Origin: Reticulitermes speratus
Lineage: Eukaryota > Arthropoda > Insecta > Blattodea > Rhinotermitidae
Assembly: GCA_021186555.1 (NCBI GenBank)
Contig: JAJKFL010000007.1
Coordinates: forward strand, 5,837,249 to 5,901,248
Direction of reading: 5' to 3'
Length of the DNA stretch: 64,000 nucleotides
Shown here: positions 35,880 through 47,649 of the stretch, piece after piece
Layout of the letters: every line of letters begins with the position of its first letter
Position numbering within the stretch: position 1 is the stretch's first letter
The notes under the pieces: model-generated
Seen by the model: the letters and a program-made list of their open reading frames with translations, nothing else
What the model was told of the DNA's origin: nothing
Databases searched by the model: none
Made by a program: the position numbers and the translations under genes

Positions 35880-36024
35880 GAGATCTGCGCTCTTCTGGGG
35901 TATTACGCGGCGTTGAGTGATAATTCTGTACCGACGTTTCGGGACAACCTATCGCCCCCAACAGAAACGTCGGTACAGAATTACCATTCTACGCTGCATA
36001 ATATCCCAGAAGAGCGCAGATCTC
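35880..36024. repeat. 145-bp imperfect palindrome
   Basis: The arms gagatctgcgctcttctggg and ctgtaccgacgtttc are repeated inversely around ccccc near 35955. The gtaccgacgtttcgg word recalls hammerhead family n, but no CTGANGA core is present. Confidence 0.8.
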
Positions 36025-36103
36025 AAACCATGTGAAACGTAAGCTTTTCATGGCGGTCCGTGTTCATTGAAAGGTCATTCGCTTTTTGTGATTTGTCGAA
36101 ATG

Positions 36104-36495
36104 GGCATAACGAGGAACTTAATGATCTGTACTCATCAACCAAATATTATTCGGGTGATCAAATCGAGAAGAATGAGGTGGGCGGGGCATGTAGCACGTA
36201 TGGGTGAGGGAAGAGGTGCATACAGGGTTTTGGTGGGGAGACCTGAGGTAAGGAGACCACTTGGAAGACCCAGGCGTAGATGGGAGGATAATATTAAAAT
36301 GGATCTTCAAGAAGTGGGATGGGGGAGCATGGACTGGATTTATATGACTCAGGATAGGGACAGGTGGCGGGCTCTTGTGAGTGCGGTAATGAACCTTCGG
36401 GTTCCATAAAACGCGGGGAATTTCTTGACTAGCTAACGACCTGTTAGCTTCTCAAGAGGGACTCTGCTCCATGGAGTTAGTTAGTTAGTTAGTTA
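36104..36495 (+). mobile_element. 5'-truncated non-LTR retrotransposon 3' end with TTAG tail
   Basis: An open frame of about 100 codons ([42 protein letters not shown]) is the conserved C-terminus of RTE-like ORFs and stops at 36407-36409. The 3' untranslated part ends in (gtta)n. The flanks gtcgaaatg (36095) and gtcaaaatg (36496) look like a 9-bp target duplication. Confidence 0.85.
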
Positions 36496-36504
36496 GTCAA
36501 AATG

Positions 36505-37018
36505 ACCACTTGGACTACGAAGAAGATGGCAGTAAACTCCTCCAAAACTTCAGAAATTTATTCATTGTTTCAGAATTTAGAAAGCCATAGCGTGAACTCT
36601 TTGCAGAATCCAATATTTTCATGAAAATTGGGAAGTACGATCTGATATTGGAGTCTAACTAATTGATTGGCCGACTAATCAGCTCCATAACATAAAAGCA
36701 AATGGACAGTAAGCATCATAATTCGCACCGACGCTAAAATAAAGTAAATGAATATGTTACTTTTATTTCGTATTTCATGGCGGCAGCAGCTTCAGGAAAA
36801 TACGAGAAATAAAAACGTTTATGGCTTTATACCCTTACAGCAGTAACAGAATACGTCATTCGAATTTCATTCTGGTTTTGGCAATACTGAAATTTTTAAT
36901 TGCCATCCTCGGCTTTCAACGTGAATACCGTTAGTGTAGAGTAAAATAAATCGTGATAATTTCTTCCAATGTAATTTCGAGTTTTTTATTAAAATTATTT
37001 TATTAGGTCTGATTCGAA
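36505..37018. other. no feature recognised
   Basis: Nothing supported; a short (AT)n run follows at 37019-37038. Confidence 0.4.
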
Positions 37019-37195
37019 ATATATATATATATATATATAACAATATATAACAATTGTCCTAAAATAAGAAAATCAGATAACCGGGATCTAATGCTTTGTT
37101 TGGCCGAAGCTATATAACTGACAATAGTATAAGTGTTCCTCATACACTGTTCACATAACAAAGGTAACGTCGAATTTTTCCCCTGCAAGCCTTGA

Positions 37196-37455
37196 GGGCA
37201 TATGGAGGGCGTGGAATTATAATTCCACTCATTCTTAACCTCGGTACTAGATGAGATTAGTGGTCAACTTCACGTCTAGGCCGCCGGAGAGAGCCGTTGG
37301 TACCCACTGAATGGCTGGCTGCGCTTCAGTCTCGGTTGAGACGCTTAAGAGAAGAGCAAAAGCTCTTGCCCCCACGGAGAATCGAACCAGCATTTCTCGG
37401 ACGTCCAGCCCATAGCCCAGTTACTATGCCGAGTGCGCTATCCCGGCTGCCCCAC
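37196..37455 (-). mobile_element. SINE-D
   Basis: Minus strand: tRNA-like head gcagccgggatagcgcactc, B box GGTTCGATTC, body gtaccaacggctctctccgg, and end ctagtaccgaggttaagaat. Best-preserved copy of this family here. Confidence 0.7.
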
Positions 37456-37663
37456 AGCTGTTTACAGTGGTCAATTAAAATCAGGGATTTCAATATTGTG
37501 CCCAAGACGACTATAACCAGAGATTAACGAAGTACGCCAGACTTAACAGAACTACAACTTAATTTGTCCAAACAAGCCTTTAAAAATGACGGCATCAACA
37601 TTTTTATCGTGACCTTCTCAGCAAACGTTAGCACTAAAAATATAGTGAGCTAATATCGACATG

Positions 37664-37895
37664 TGCCGATCCCAGTGGCCGTGCGGTCTAAGGCGTCGGT
37701 CTGCGGCCGCCCGCTTAGGATTGTGGGTTCGAATCCCACCGGGGGGCATGGATATCTGTCTATTGTGAGTGTTGTGTGTTGTCAGGTAGAGGTCTCTGCG
37801 ACGAGCTGGTCACTCGTCCAGAGGAGTCCTACCGACTGTGGTGTGTCTAAAGTGTGTGATCGTAAAACCTCGAATGAGGAGGCCTAGGCACCCGA
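37664..37895 (+). mobile_element. SINE-A
   Basis: Head gccgatcccagtggccgtgc, B box intact; the 3' end is cut at gaggaggcctaggcacccg. Confidence 0.86.
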
Positions 37896-38280
37896 AAATG
37901 TGACATGTGAACGTTTTGTGACATTCGGTCCCTAGATAAAGTGAATCAATAACGGTGTCTGACAAATGAAACCGCATAATTTTTACACACAAGCACGTAC
38001 TTCACGTACGCATTTAAACCATTTCTGTTTGCATTCATCTGGCCATTTTATCTTTAATATGAGAAAAAGTTGAAAAGCTGCTGCCAGAAAATTGATATTA
38101 CTTTCTTTATTATAAAGCTATAAGAACTGAAGCAAAGTCAACACACTAAGAACTTCATTGACGTATTTCTGCTCGAACTCTCGTAAAAATAATCCTCCCT
38201 GAGCAAACCGTACATTTGAAGACCTAATTATTATGTCATCATCTGTAAAGAATAGAATAAAAAGGGTACATTTCAGACCA

Positions 38281-38538
38281 GTTGATTCCAGTGGCCGCGC
38301 GGTCTAAGGCATGGTTCTATGGCCGCTCGCTTGCTGGAATTGTGGGTTCGAATCCCGCCGGGGACATGGATGTCTGTCTGTTGTGATTTGTTGTGTGTTG
38401 TCAGGTAGAAGTCCCTGCGTCGGGGTGATCACTCGTCCAGAGGAGTCCTACCGAGTGTGGTGTGTCTGAGTGTGATCGTGAAACCTCGATACTGAGGAGA
38501 ACCTAGTCCACTAGGGGCTGTTGCGCCATGGGGAAAAA
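38281..38538 (+). mobile_element. SINE-A
   Basis: Full-length copy with a variant 5' end (ttgattccagtggccgcgcg). Confidence 0.86.
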
Positions 38539-38539
38539 G

Positions 38540-39478
38540 AAACTCAGACCACCCGTGTAATACGATCAGTCATCTTATATTTTACTCGTACATCCCCCAG
38601 CTGTTATTCGACAAACAACACTTTTTCAACTTGAACAAATTTCAGTAATTTACCGTTTGGGCCATGACTCATGTTTCATAAGTGGACTCCTGACCTTATA
38701 ATATAGGGAATGCATGTGGCCTTTTTATGCTGAATTATTACACTAACCAATTCCAAACCGTAAAGATGTTATTTTACGTGCCAGTGACCTGTTACTGGTC
38801 CTACCACAGATTTTAACTGATTCCTGTTTAGTCGTAATGGTTCCATGGTTTTATTAGGCGAAGGCCCATATCTGCCCGTAATTTCGCTTGTGTTCTACTT
38901 CTCGCATTATCTTGGGGTCTGCATGACAGCTCCATGGGAGATTCCACATAAAGGCTTCGATCCTACAAAGCAGTTTCAGATCATTCACCCATTTGTATAG
39001 ATGTCCAATCGAAAGACGAATCAGAGCCTGTCTTCGGCGTTGTTACACACGCTGGAGAGCAGCATCTACTTGTTACTCTTCTAACACTTGCTGCCGCCGA
39101 GCGAGCTCCACTAATGAATCAGCATCTCGACTTCCGTTCAGTACCACACGACGCCATGTCCCCCACCCCCCGCAACTCTGATTTCGACAAAGGAGACGTA
39201 CGCTTTCCCTAAGGCAAATTTATCTACAGGTCACCAACATTCTTGTAATAGCAGTAGAAAGGAATATTATACTCCAGACTGGAGGTCACGGGGCCCCGAG
39301 TAATTTGTAGCCTACTCTTAATACTCTCTATAATTTAAACAAATCAGAGAGGGTGGCAGATAAAAATGTATAGAAACTTGTGGCTTGGAACCTTAACGAG
39401 TATATATCACGTGAGAGTTTCAGATGTATGAAGGAGAATGTTATTTATGGATCTTGAGCAATACGCTGTGAAGGTGAC
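38540..39478. other. no feature recognised
   Basis: No gene or known family recognised. Confidence 0.4.
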
Positions 39479-39479
39479 T

Positions 39480-39612
39480 GGCTGTCTGGCGGTTGACGGT
39501 AGCTTCCAGAGGATGGCTGTTGTGAATTAACCGTCGATTTCATACAAGGTGCAACACTTCTTGACCAGTTTCGGGGTTGTTAGCTCCTCAGTAAGGACTC
39601 TGCTCCGTTCTT
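39480..39612 (+). mobile_element. decayed 3' fragment of the non-LTR retrotransposon family
   Basis: Keeps ggctgttgtgaat, acttcttgacca and gttagctcctcagtaaggac from the common 3' end, with poor agreement elsewhere. Confidence 0.45.
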
Positions 39613-39644
39613 TTCCACTTCTCATTCCGTATGGGTCTTGGGTT

Positions 39645-39690
39645 TCGTGTTGTCGTTGTTGTTGTTGTTGTTGTTGCTGCTGCTGCTGCT
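39645..39690. repeat. (GTT)n(GCT)n repeat
   Basis: Eight or so GTT units pass into GCT units. Confidence 0.85.
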
Positions 39691-39771
39691 TAAAATCTCT
39701 AGATCAGATCCACAATATCTTTTGCCTTGGGACGACTGTGATGTATTTAGATTTAGTAATAGGTATTTAGC

Positions 39772-40325
39772 AGCCGATCCCAGTGGCCGCGCGGTCTAAG
39801 GCGTGGATCTGCGGCCGCTCGCTTGCTGGGATTGTGGGTTCGAATCCCACACGGGGGCATGGATGTTTGTGTTGTGTTAGATAGTTATGGACGATAGCAT
39901 GAAACATAAGGTGACATGCAGGACAAAAAGGACTTCAACAGTACAAATGGATCAAAGGGGAAAACCCAGGAATTAATAAAAAAAAAAAAAAAAAAATCCC
40001 ACCGGGGGCATGGATGTTTGTGTTGTGTTTGTTGTATAAGGACGGTAGTATGGAACGTAAAGTGGCATGAAGGACAAAAAGGATTTAAACAGTACAAAAA
40101 TGGATCAAAGGGGAAAAACCCCGGACAGACAAAAAAAAAAATCCCGCCGGGGGCATGGATGTCTGTCTCCTGTGAGTGTTGTGTGTTGTCAGGTAGAGGT
40201 CTCTGCGTCGGACAGATCACTCGTTCAGAGGAGTCCTACCGAGTGTGGTGTGTCTGAGTATATTCGTGAAGCCTCGATACAGAGGAGGCCCTGGCACACT
40301 AGGGGCTGTTGCGCCATGGGGTAAA
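39772..40325 (+). mobile_element. SINE-A expanded by two tandem poly(A)-ending units
   Basis: The head and B box are at 39772-39860. Then two copies of a unit of about 130-140 bp follow (ggcatggatgtttgtgttgt, ggacaaaaaggatt, aacagtacaaa, ggatcaaaggggaaaa), each ending in poly(A) (about 39978-39996 and 40131-40141) and each followed by an aatccc.ccgggggcat repeat of the SINE. The normal SINE body then resumes at 40142. Confidence 0.8.
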
Positions 40326-40555
40326 AATAGGTTTTTAGGAAAGGCCAGTTACTATTGACAAAAATCTTATCGTAATCACTGTCACGTGACTTTTGTAAAG
40401 AGTGTAATATGCTCCCCTCTGTTTTGGTTTTGTGTAATGATGCCTAATTTGGTGTATGACCTTTATATCATTCATCCTGAAATATATATGTTTATTCAGA
40501 AGCAAATGTGAAATATATTATATATATATAGAATGTGAATTATGTATTTATATCT
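40326..40555. other. no feature recognised
   Basis: AT-rich; a short (TA)n run at about 40517-40530. Confidence 0.4.
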
Positions 40556-40645
40556 AGAAATCTGGGAGCCTCAACTCTTGGAACCCTAAGGGCCTGTCCA
40601 GGCCTGTAATGGGATTGCTTTACCTTTACCTTTACCTATATATTT
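40556..40645 (+). mobile_element. SINE-C 3' fragment
   Basis: gaaatctgggagcctcaact, cttggaaccctaagggcctg and gggattgctttacctttacc match the SINE-C 3' end; the tail repeats ctttac. Confidence 0.7.
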
Positions 40646-41091
40646 CACATTCTCTTCTGAACATCTGACTCGCATTCATTGCCCTATAGGCCTACACTGC
40701 TCGCTTTAACATAAAAAACTCTGCATTTTGCGCACAGTGTATTTCTTTCGTATAATTCTCAAGAGAAACGGCCATTATTTTTTCTAGACAGCACTAACCG
40801 GAAACGGACGTAAGGCTTCAAACGATTAATGAATTGCTTGTGTCTAAAATACCGTATGTAACCAAATGTAAAATTCTCGTCTGCGTACCCAAATCATTTC
40901 GACTAAAATAAGAGCAAAAATCCTAACCGAACTTGTGGAGCAGTGTCTTAATTAGGGAACTGGTAGTCTTGCAGATGACCAAGAAGTTGTCCATATTGTA
41001 TGGAATCCGGAAGTTCATTGCGTGTTGAGAAGCGCCCGTCACTGAAATAAATTCTAAGCCAACTGCATCCAGTTCACACCCTAGGCATTTT

Positions 41092-41365
41092 TTTTTTCCA
41101 TTGGCACAACAGCTACTAGTGGGCCACGGCCTCCTCATTATCGAGGTTTTACGATCACACTCACTGACACACACACACACACACACTCGGTAGGACTCCT
41201 CTGGACGAGTGATCAGCCCGATGCAGAGACCTCTACCTGACAACACACAACACTCACAAGAGACAGACATCCTTGCCCCCGGCAGGATTCGAACCCACGA
41301 TCCCAGCAAGCGAGCGGCCGCAAACCCACGCCTTAGACTGCGCGGCCACTGCGATCGGCCCCTTA
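41092..41365 (-). mobile_element. SINE-A with internal (CA)n expansion
   Basis: Full-length minus-strand copy. The cactcagacacacc stretch of the consensus has grown to a (CA)n run at about 41165-41187. Confidence 0.86.
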
Positions 41366-42330
41366 CGCCTGTCATGTAAAATATAGTTTAATGTTATTCT
41401 CTGTACGCCTAGTACTTCAAAATAAACTCTTCCATCAGGTTTTCCAAACAAACATATGGATCTCATATCTTCTCCACATGCCCTGTCCGTTTCATCGTCC
41501 TTGATTTTGTCACTGAGGGAGGTATTTAGTGAACATTATAACGTCCTCGTTATGTAATTTTCTCCGATCTCCAGTTACTTCCTCTCTCTTAGTTCCGAAG
41601 ATTATATTTTTTATCGTCATTTAACCGTGTTACTTTTAAGTAACGTAACCCAGTTTAAATGTTCTTAATTATGCTGTCACTATTTCGAACGCAACCCATA
41701 AAAGCCACATAATCCTGCAGTGGCATGAACATAACAACAAACTCAACAGGTAACCCTGAGGCTCGCCTACGGTATGATCCTTTAAAGACTAGACAACCAG
41801 AGATTTCATTCAGCCGCTAGACAAGACCCATTAAGAAATCTGACAGGAACGTGTGTTTTATCTTTACAAGTATTTATTTTGAGTGCGTCTCGGTGATTGC
41901 ATGCATATGGCGTCCCGAGTGGGGAGGGGGGAGGTTATCACTACGTTTGTAGAGATACAAACATGTAAAAACAAAAAAGGGTTAGCCATTTGGCTCCGCG
42001 GTGCTTGACTCACGCGACAACCACAAAAAGTCGGTGGATGCTGCAGAGGAGCTTTGTTTAAAAGATTAGCAAGTGGTTGTATGGTGAACATCAGCGGTGG
42101 TCCACGCTGACACTGTGGGAGGTTCACAACCAAATGGTGTCCTAGAACGTGACAGCAGTCATTCGTCTCAGCTAGGAAGTAATCCATTTAAATGGAATAA
42201 TAGCGACAGTTTGCTTAGGGATGGTGCGTTTCTTCCCGTTTCATTATATTGTCACTCGCTAATAAATATGAACCACTTAAAATTCATCTGTTTATTAAAT
42301 AAAAATAAAAGAAAACAGATTTCACTACAT
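41366..42330. other. no feature recognised
   Basis: No gene or known family supported. A minus-strand frame at 41864-42187 has no recognisable domain. Confidence 0.4.
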
Positions 42331-42367
42331 GTTTCGGCATATTTTGCGCCATCTTCACGGATGTTAA
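42322..42367 (-). ncRNA. decayed hammerhead-like motif
   Basis: Minus strand: GTGAAGA (core CTGANGA with one change), stem II GGCGCA..TATGCC, GAAA, stem III CATG, TA. It lies just upstream of the 35-bp satellite. Confidence 0.5.
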
Positions 42368-42472
42368 AATTTTGTGAAAAAAATATCATATTATCAGTAT
42401 TTTTTACAGTATTTCAAATAAGACTGCTTAAAATGCAAGTCTTAAGAAGTGTAATATTCTTTAAAGTTTTCG

Positions 42473-43690
42473 GTTATGTATAAACTTGAGAGATCCTAAA
42501 TGTTTCGGTTATGTATAAACGTGAGATAACGTAATGTTTTTGTTATGTGTAAACGTGAGATAACGTAAATGTTTCTGTTATGTATAAACGTGAGATAACG
42601 TAACTGTTTTTGTTATGTGTAAACGTGGGATAACGTAAATGTTTCTGTTATGTATAGACGTGAGATAACGTAAATGTTACTGTTATGTATAATCTGAGAT
42701 AACTTAAATGTTCTGTTATGTATGAACGTGAGATAACGTAAATGTTTCAGTTATTAAAACTGAATAACTAAAGTTTTCTGTTATATATAACGTGAGAATA
42801 CGTAAATGTTTCTGTTATGTATAAACGTGAGATAACGTAAATGTTTTCTGTTATGTATAAACGTGAGATAACGTAAATGTTACTGTTATGTATAATCTGA
42901 GATAACTTAAATGTTTCTGTTATGTATGAACGTGAGATAACGTAAATTGTTCTGTTATGTATAGACTGAGATAACTTAAATGTTTCTGTTATGTATGAAC
43001 GTGAGATAACGTAAATGTTTCTGTTATGTATAAACTGAGATAACGTAAATGTTTCTGTTATTATGAACGTGAGATAACGTAAATGTTTCTGTTATGTATA
43101 ACGTGAGATAACGTAAATGTTTCTGTTATGTATGAACGTGAGATAACGTAAATGTTACTGTTATGTATAAACTGAGATAACGTAAATGTTTCTGTTATTA
43201 TGAACGTGAGATAACGTAAATGTTTCTGTTATGTATAACGTGAGATAACGTAAATGTTTCTGTTATGTATGAACGTGAGATAACGTAAATGTTTCTGTTA
43301 TGTATGAACGTGGATAACGTAAATGTTTCTGTTATGTATAGACGTGAGATAACGTAAATGTTTACTGTTATGTATAACGTGAGATAACGTAAATGTTCTG
43401 TTATGTATAAACTGAGATAACGTAAATGTTTCTGTTATGTATAACGTGGGATAACGTAAATGTTTCTGTTATGTATGAACGTGAGATAACGTAAATGTTT
43501 CTGTTATGTATAAACGTGAGATAACGTAAATGTTTCGTTATGTATAGACGTGAGATAACGTAAATGTTTCTGTTATGTATAAACGTGAGATAACGTAAAT
43601 GTTTCTTTATGTATAAACGTGAGATAACGTAAATGTTTCGTTATGTATAAACGTGAGATAACGTAAATGTTTCGGTTATGTATGAACGTG
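42473..43690. repeat. 35-bp satellite array, about 35 copies
   Basis: Consensus words gttatgtataaacgtgagat and aacgtaaatgtttct. Many units differ by single-base gains or losses (for example tataacgtgag, tattatgaacg), so the period drifts between 32 and 36 bp. Confidence 0.95.
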
Positions 43691-43699
43691 GAAGAATCC

Positions 43700-44210
43700 G
43701 TTGTTTCGGTCGTGGATACTGACGAGAGAACATACACGTTTTATTCATGTTTAAACTTGGGAAAACATAAATGACCATGATACTGAATACTATCGGGAAA
43801 ACGCTTATGAAAAGAGACCAGTAATACAGCAACAGAACAAATTGCTCTTCAGGTTATTTGCAATTGCTATAGTTGCAAAGACTTTGTAGCGTCTAATGAG
43901 GTGGAAAAATGAAAATTTTTTGAGTAGCTACGTATTTGAAAGGAAATTATCGAGGCCCGTATTTAGCTACTCCTTGACATTTACCTAAATAGGGGACAAT
44001 TACAATATTTTCAGTCATAATTGTCATGTTAGTATTCGTGTTTTCACATTACAATATAATTTCTTGATCTAGTTGTAGCCACTTTCTTTTGTTTAGACTC
44101 TGAATATTTAACATTGTTTTTTGCAAATCAATAATAACATTTTTAATTATTCTGCAGCCACTTTACCTTTTCGACTACTCTAAAACAAGAATTTGTACAA
44201 ATTCATTTCC
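43700..44210. other. no feature recognised
   Basis: Nothing supported. Confidence 0.4.
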
Positions 44211-44211
44211 A

Positions 44212-44302
44212 ACATGACAGTAAACACGTAACTTCTCCATTACAAATACCAGCTGGCTAATGTTGTTTACTGTGGTAATCATACAGGACGCATAAATTTA
44301 AA
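44212..44302 (+). repeat. isolated diverged relative of the 114-bp satellite monomer
   Basis: Shares cagtaaacac, ctaatgttgt, act(g)tg.(a)ataat(c) and cataaat in the same order as the monomer at 11860-13188, 31 kb away. Moderate similarity only. Confidence 0.5.
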
Positions 44303-44967
44303 GTTCTTGAATGTTAAAGCACATGGCACATATAGTAACCATTTCATTGTTAAATGTTAATCTTGGGCTTTTACCTACCGGCATTATCAGATATTCGCCA
44401 TCGACAAATTAAGCTCAGGATGTTGCTGTAAATTTATTACCACTGCTATTTCATAATTATGAGGTCTCGCTTTTAAATGTCCACACTAAGCATGTCAGTA
44501 GCTTTCTCCGGGCAGTTGTGTGTCCTGTTATGGTGCTTCATTTGCCTTCTTATACAACAATCCCAACTCGTACTGCGCATGTATCATTCCACACTATACA
44601 GGTCTATCATGTGCATTTGGCAGCATGTCACTAACTGCACTCAGAATCGTTAATATCAAAAACAGGGGCACTCACAGTATGCTGTTCTATGGGCATGTAC
44701 GTATTTTGGTTTGTATTAGCCCCACATGACATTATTTGTATTAATGAAATTTGTCACGACCAGTTTATCGTAAAAATTGGACAAGCATACAGGGTGTTCA
44801 ATTCAGACTTAATTGCTGTTTCTATGTTCCAGTTTTCTTTCGATTTATTTTCATTTTAAGGAATAACAAAATAAAATTTAATCTCATAAAGGGTTCTGAC
44901 GATGGTACTCATATCTTAAACTCAGTCGTGTTCCTGGGCTTTTAAACATTTTAATTTCTTTCGTATT

Positions 44968-45018
44968 CCGAACGTAGCAAGTTTCGGAATTTGGATCGGT
45001 TTCCTTCTTCAGGTGAGA
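44968..45018 (-). ncRNA. hammerhead-like motif with unclear stem III
   Basis: Minus strand: core CTGAAGA (from 45012), stem II GGAA..TTCC with a long loop, and GAAAC. The palindromic stem III seen in the others is absent (CTTGCTACG). Confidence 0.45.
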
Positions 45019-45356
45019 GTTGAGGAAGCGCTGAGATGAGGTTTGTTATAAAGAGCTGGTCCCAATCACTGGACCAGTGAGTTAAAGTCCTTCCTCATGC
45101 AGACGGTGGAAAGGAACGTACTCCTTTACGCTAGGCCTCATGCCAGTCACTGGACCAGGCTTTTTGACGGACATAACTGAGTAGCTTTTGTCCGCCTTTT
45201 TCACCTGAGAAAAGAAATAAATCTGCTCTCTGAAATGTTGTGTTCCCTTCAGAATACTAGACTTTGAACAAAGGCCAGACCTCCAGTAACACTAAAATAT
45301 TTTATGCTTTACCTTACCCTTGTTACTGCTTATTTCTGCCACCATAATTTATGATA

Positions 45357-45607
45357 GCCGATCCCAGTGGCCGCGCGGTCTAAGGCGTGGTTCTACGGCA
45401 GCTCGTTTGCTGGGATTGTGGGTTCGAATCCCGCCGAGGGCATGGATGTCTGTCTCTTGTGAAAGTTGTGTGTTGTCAGGTAGAGGTCTCTGCGACGGGC
45501 TGGTCACTCGTCCAGACGAGTCCTACCGAGTGTCGTGTGTCTGAGTGTGATCGTGAAGCCTCGATAATGGGGAGGCCTAAGCACCCAAGGGGCTGTCGAG
45601 CCATTGG
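45357..45607 (+). mobile_element. SINE-A, left member of an inverted pair
   Basis: Full-length plus-strand copy, 130 bp from a minus-strand copy. Confidence 0.87.
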
Positions 45608-45736
45608 AAAAAAAATAATTTATAATATATGCAGTGTAGTATGTGCCGTGTTAATTACGTCTGTTTATTATACCTTCGTAAAAAACAGGATTTGCAATAT
45701 ACACGGCCTATTATCTGTTCTGTTGATTATTATTTT

Positions 45737-45988
45737 TTCCAATGGCTCGACAGCCCCTTGGGGGTCTAGGCCTTCTCATTTTTCGAGGTTTCACGATCAC
45801 ACTCAGTCAGACACACCACAGTCGGTAGGACTCCTCTGGACGAGGGACCAGCTCGTCGCAGAGACCTCTACCTGACAACACACAACACTCACAAGAGACA
45901 GAATTCCATGCCCCCGGTGGGATTCGAACCCACGATCCTAGTAAGCGAGCGGCCGCAGACCCACTCCTTAGACCGCACGGCCACTCTG
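45737..45988 (-). mobile_element. SINE-A, right member of an inverted pair
   Basis: Minus-strand copy. With the preceding copy it forms a potential long hairpin of about 250-bp arms and a 130-base loop. Confidence 0.87.
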
Positions 45989-45989
45989 T

Positions 45990-47268
45990 TGATTATGCCT
46001 GCTGCTAATTAATGTCTCTGTCAGGAGCAGAATTTATGACATACGCAGTGCCATGTGTATGTTTGATTAAATCTACTGACAGTATGTTTGTGACTGCAAG
46101 ATATACAATAATGCAAACAATAATTTGGAAACTGTGTGCTGGTCACGTAACAGAAATCAAACCCAGATTCTTAGAAACAGAAGGATATATAAATCTTACA
46201 CTGCGCCACTGTGCATGTGTGTGAGTTTGTCTTTAAATTTATTGAAAGTGTGATGTCTCCCTAAAGTTCAGACCGATGGAAATGTGTTGCCTGCGAAGTG
46301 AGATTTCTAGTCAGCTGTCTCGTTTAAAAATAACTATAAATAGATACTGTATCCAGTGTTCCCCTCCAACATGTGCAACTTCAGTACGTTCCTCAGTGTC
46401 GAACTGGCGTCATCGCCGTAAGAACGAGAGGACACTTCACGATTATTTTACTGTATAACTTCCCTGCCTGCAATATGCCCAAGCAGTTTCACACAGCATT
46501 AATTCTTCCGACCAGTGCAGGCCGAACAGATACCTGGGCCCAATTCAAAAATGAATTTGGGTGTCTTAACGACGCAGGTGCGGCAGTGTATGAGTTTACA
46601 TACGTACAAGACGTGAGTGATATAAAATACGATGTACAACCAAACTTTCCACCCCCCACCCCCCAAACAGTGGGCCAACATTCAGCCACATAGACTGCGA
46701 TAGCCTTAAACCGGCCCTGCGTCTAATTTGTGCGCAGTTGGTGCCCGCAATCCTGATTGTTGCGACTAGAGTAATCGTGACTCTATAAATAATTACATGT
46801 GACTGCTGATATAACTCATTGTCCATACACGCTATGACGGCTTCCTTCGAAATTGACGTCCCGGTCTCCTTTACATCTAATTCGATGCTACATAACCTCT
46901 GCATTTGAAACGACTTTGTTAAATAACCTAATAATTAATACGTAATTTGTGGCGAGCCTTCCGTGAAATTCCTTTCATTCATTGCACTTTTGCATGTGTT
47001 AGAGATTTGCATGATCTGAAAAAAAATAACTTTTGATAACTCAGCTTCAAAATTATTGTAAACTAGAAGTTTCCACTACCAGCTGTAACAATAAAAATCA
47101 TATTTATTCTGTAAGAAATATTTTAATCTTATTTTAAATATAAGTATTTTAAAACAATATAAGTTGTATCTTTTATACATAATCTATATCAACAACGGAG
47201 CCTAGTACAGACTGTGGAACCTTGTAAATATTGGCTAGTCACTGGCAGCTGATTTTAAACTGGCATTC
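45990..47268. other. no feature recognised
   Basis: No supported gene or repeat. Confidence 0.4.
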
Positions 47269-47269
47269 T

Positions 47270-47315
47270 TTGCTCCCTGAGGATGGTGCGCTTGTGCCGA
47301 AACATGTCGAAGTTA
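47270..47315 (+). ncRNA. hammerhead ribozyme motif
   Basis: Core CTGAGGA (47277-47283), stem II GGTGC..GTGCC with wobble pairs, GAAA, stem III CATG, cleavage-site TC. The conserved box gtgcatttagttggt lies 30 bp downstream (47346-47360). Confidence 0.65.
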
Positions 47316-47514
47316 CGTGTTTAACACTCATATATAACTAACAATGTGCATTTAGTTGGTACAAGAAATTGAATACATGCAGCTTCCACACATCGTTTGC
47401 TGTTTCTTTTTTTTCAAATGTCTGGAACTGTTGTACATTATAACTGTCTTAAATACTCTTGCATTGAGCAAAGTCAATGAGGTTACAACTTGCGAAATTT
47501 TAGGTTCTCACGGC

Positions 47515-47640
47515 GGGCTGCTGAAGATTCAATTATTCTGGGATGTTACGGCGTGTTGACTGTTAAACAGTCACCGGCGTTTGGAGGATCGTAATGCCTT
47601 CATTTAGGGCCCTATATGTCCTACAAGACTTGTCTAGGGC
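47515..47640. mobile_element. relic of hammerhead family n
   Basis: Shares tctgggatgttacggcgtgt, caccggcgtttggaggatcg and tgccttcattt with the family relics at 11465 and 24500. Core not intact. Confidence 0.4.
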
Positions 47641-47649
47641 TGCTTCTTC

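Noticed and set aside
35880-36024. Palindrome with gaccgacgtttcgg as another hammerhead
   Set aside because: It has a GTTTCGG-like word but no CTGANGA core or stem II.
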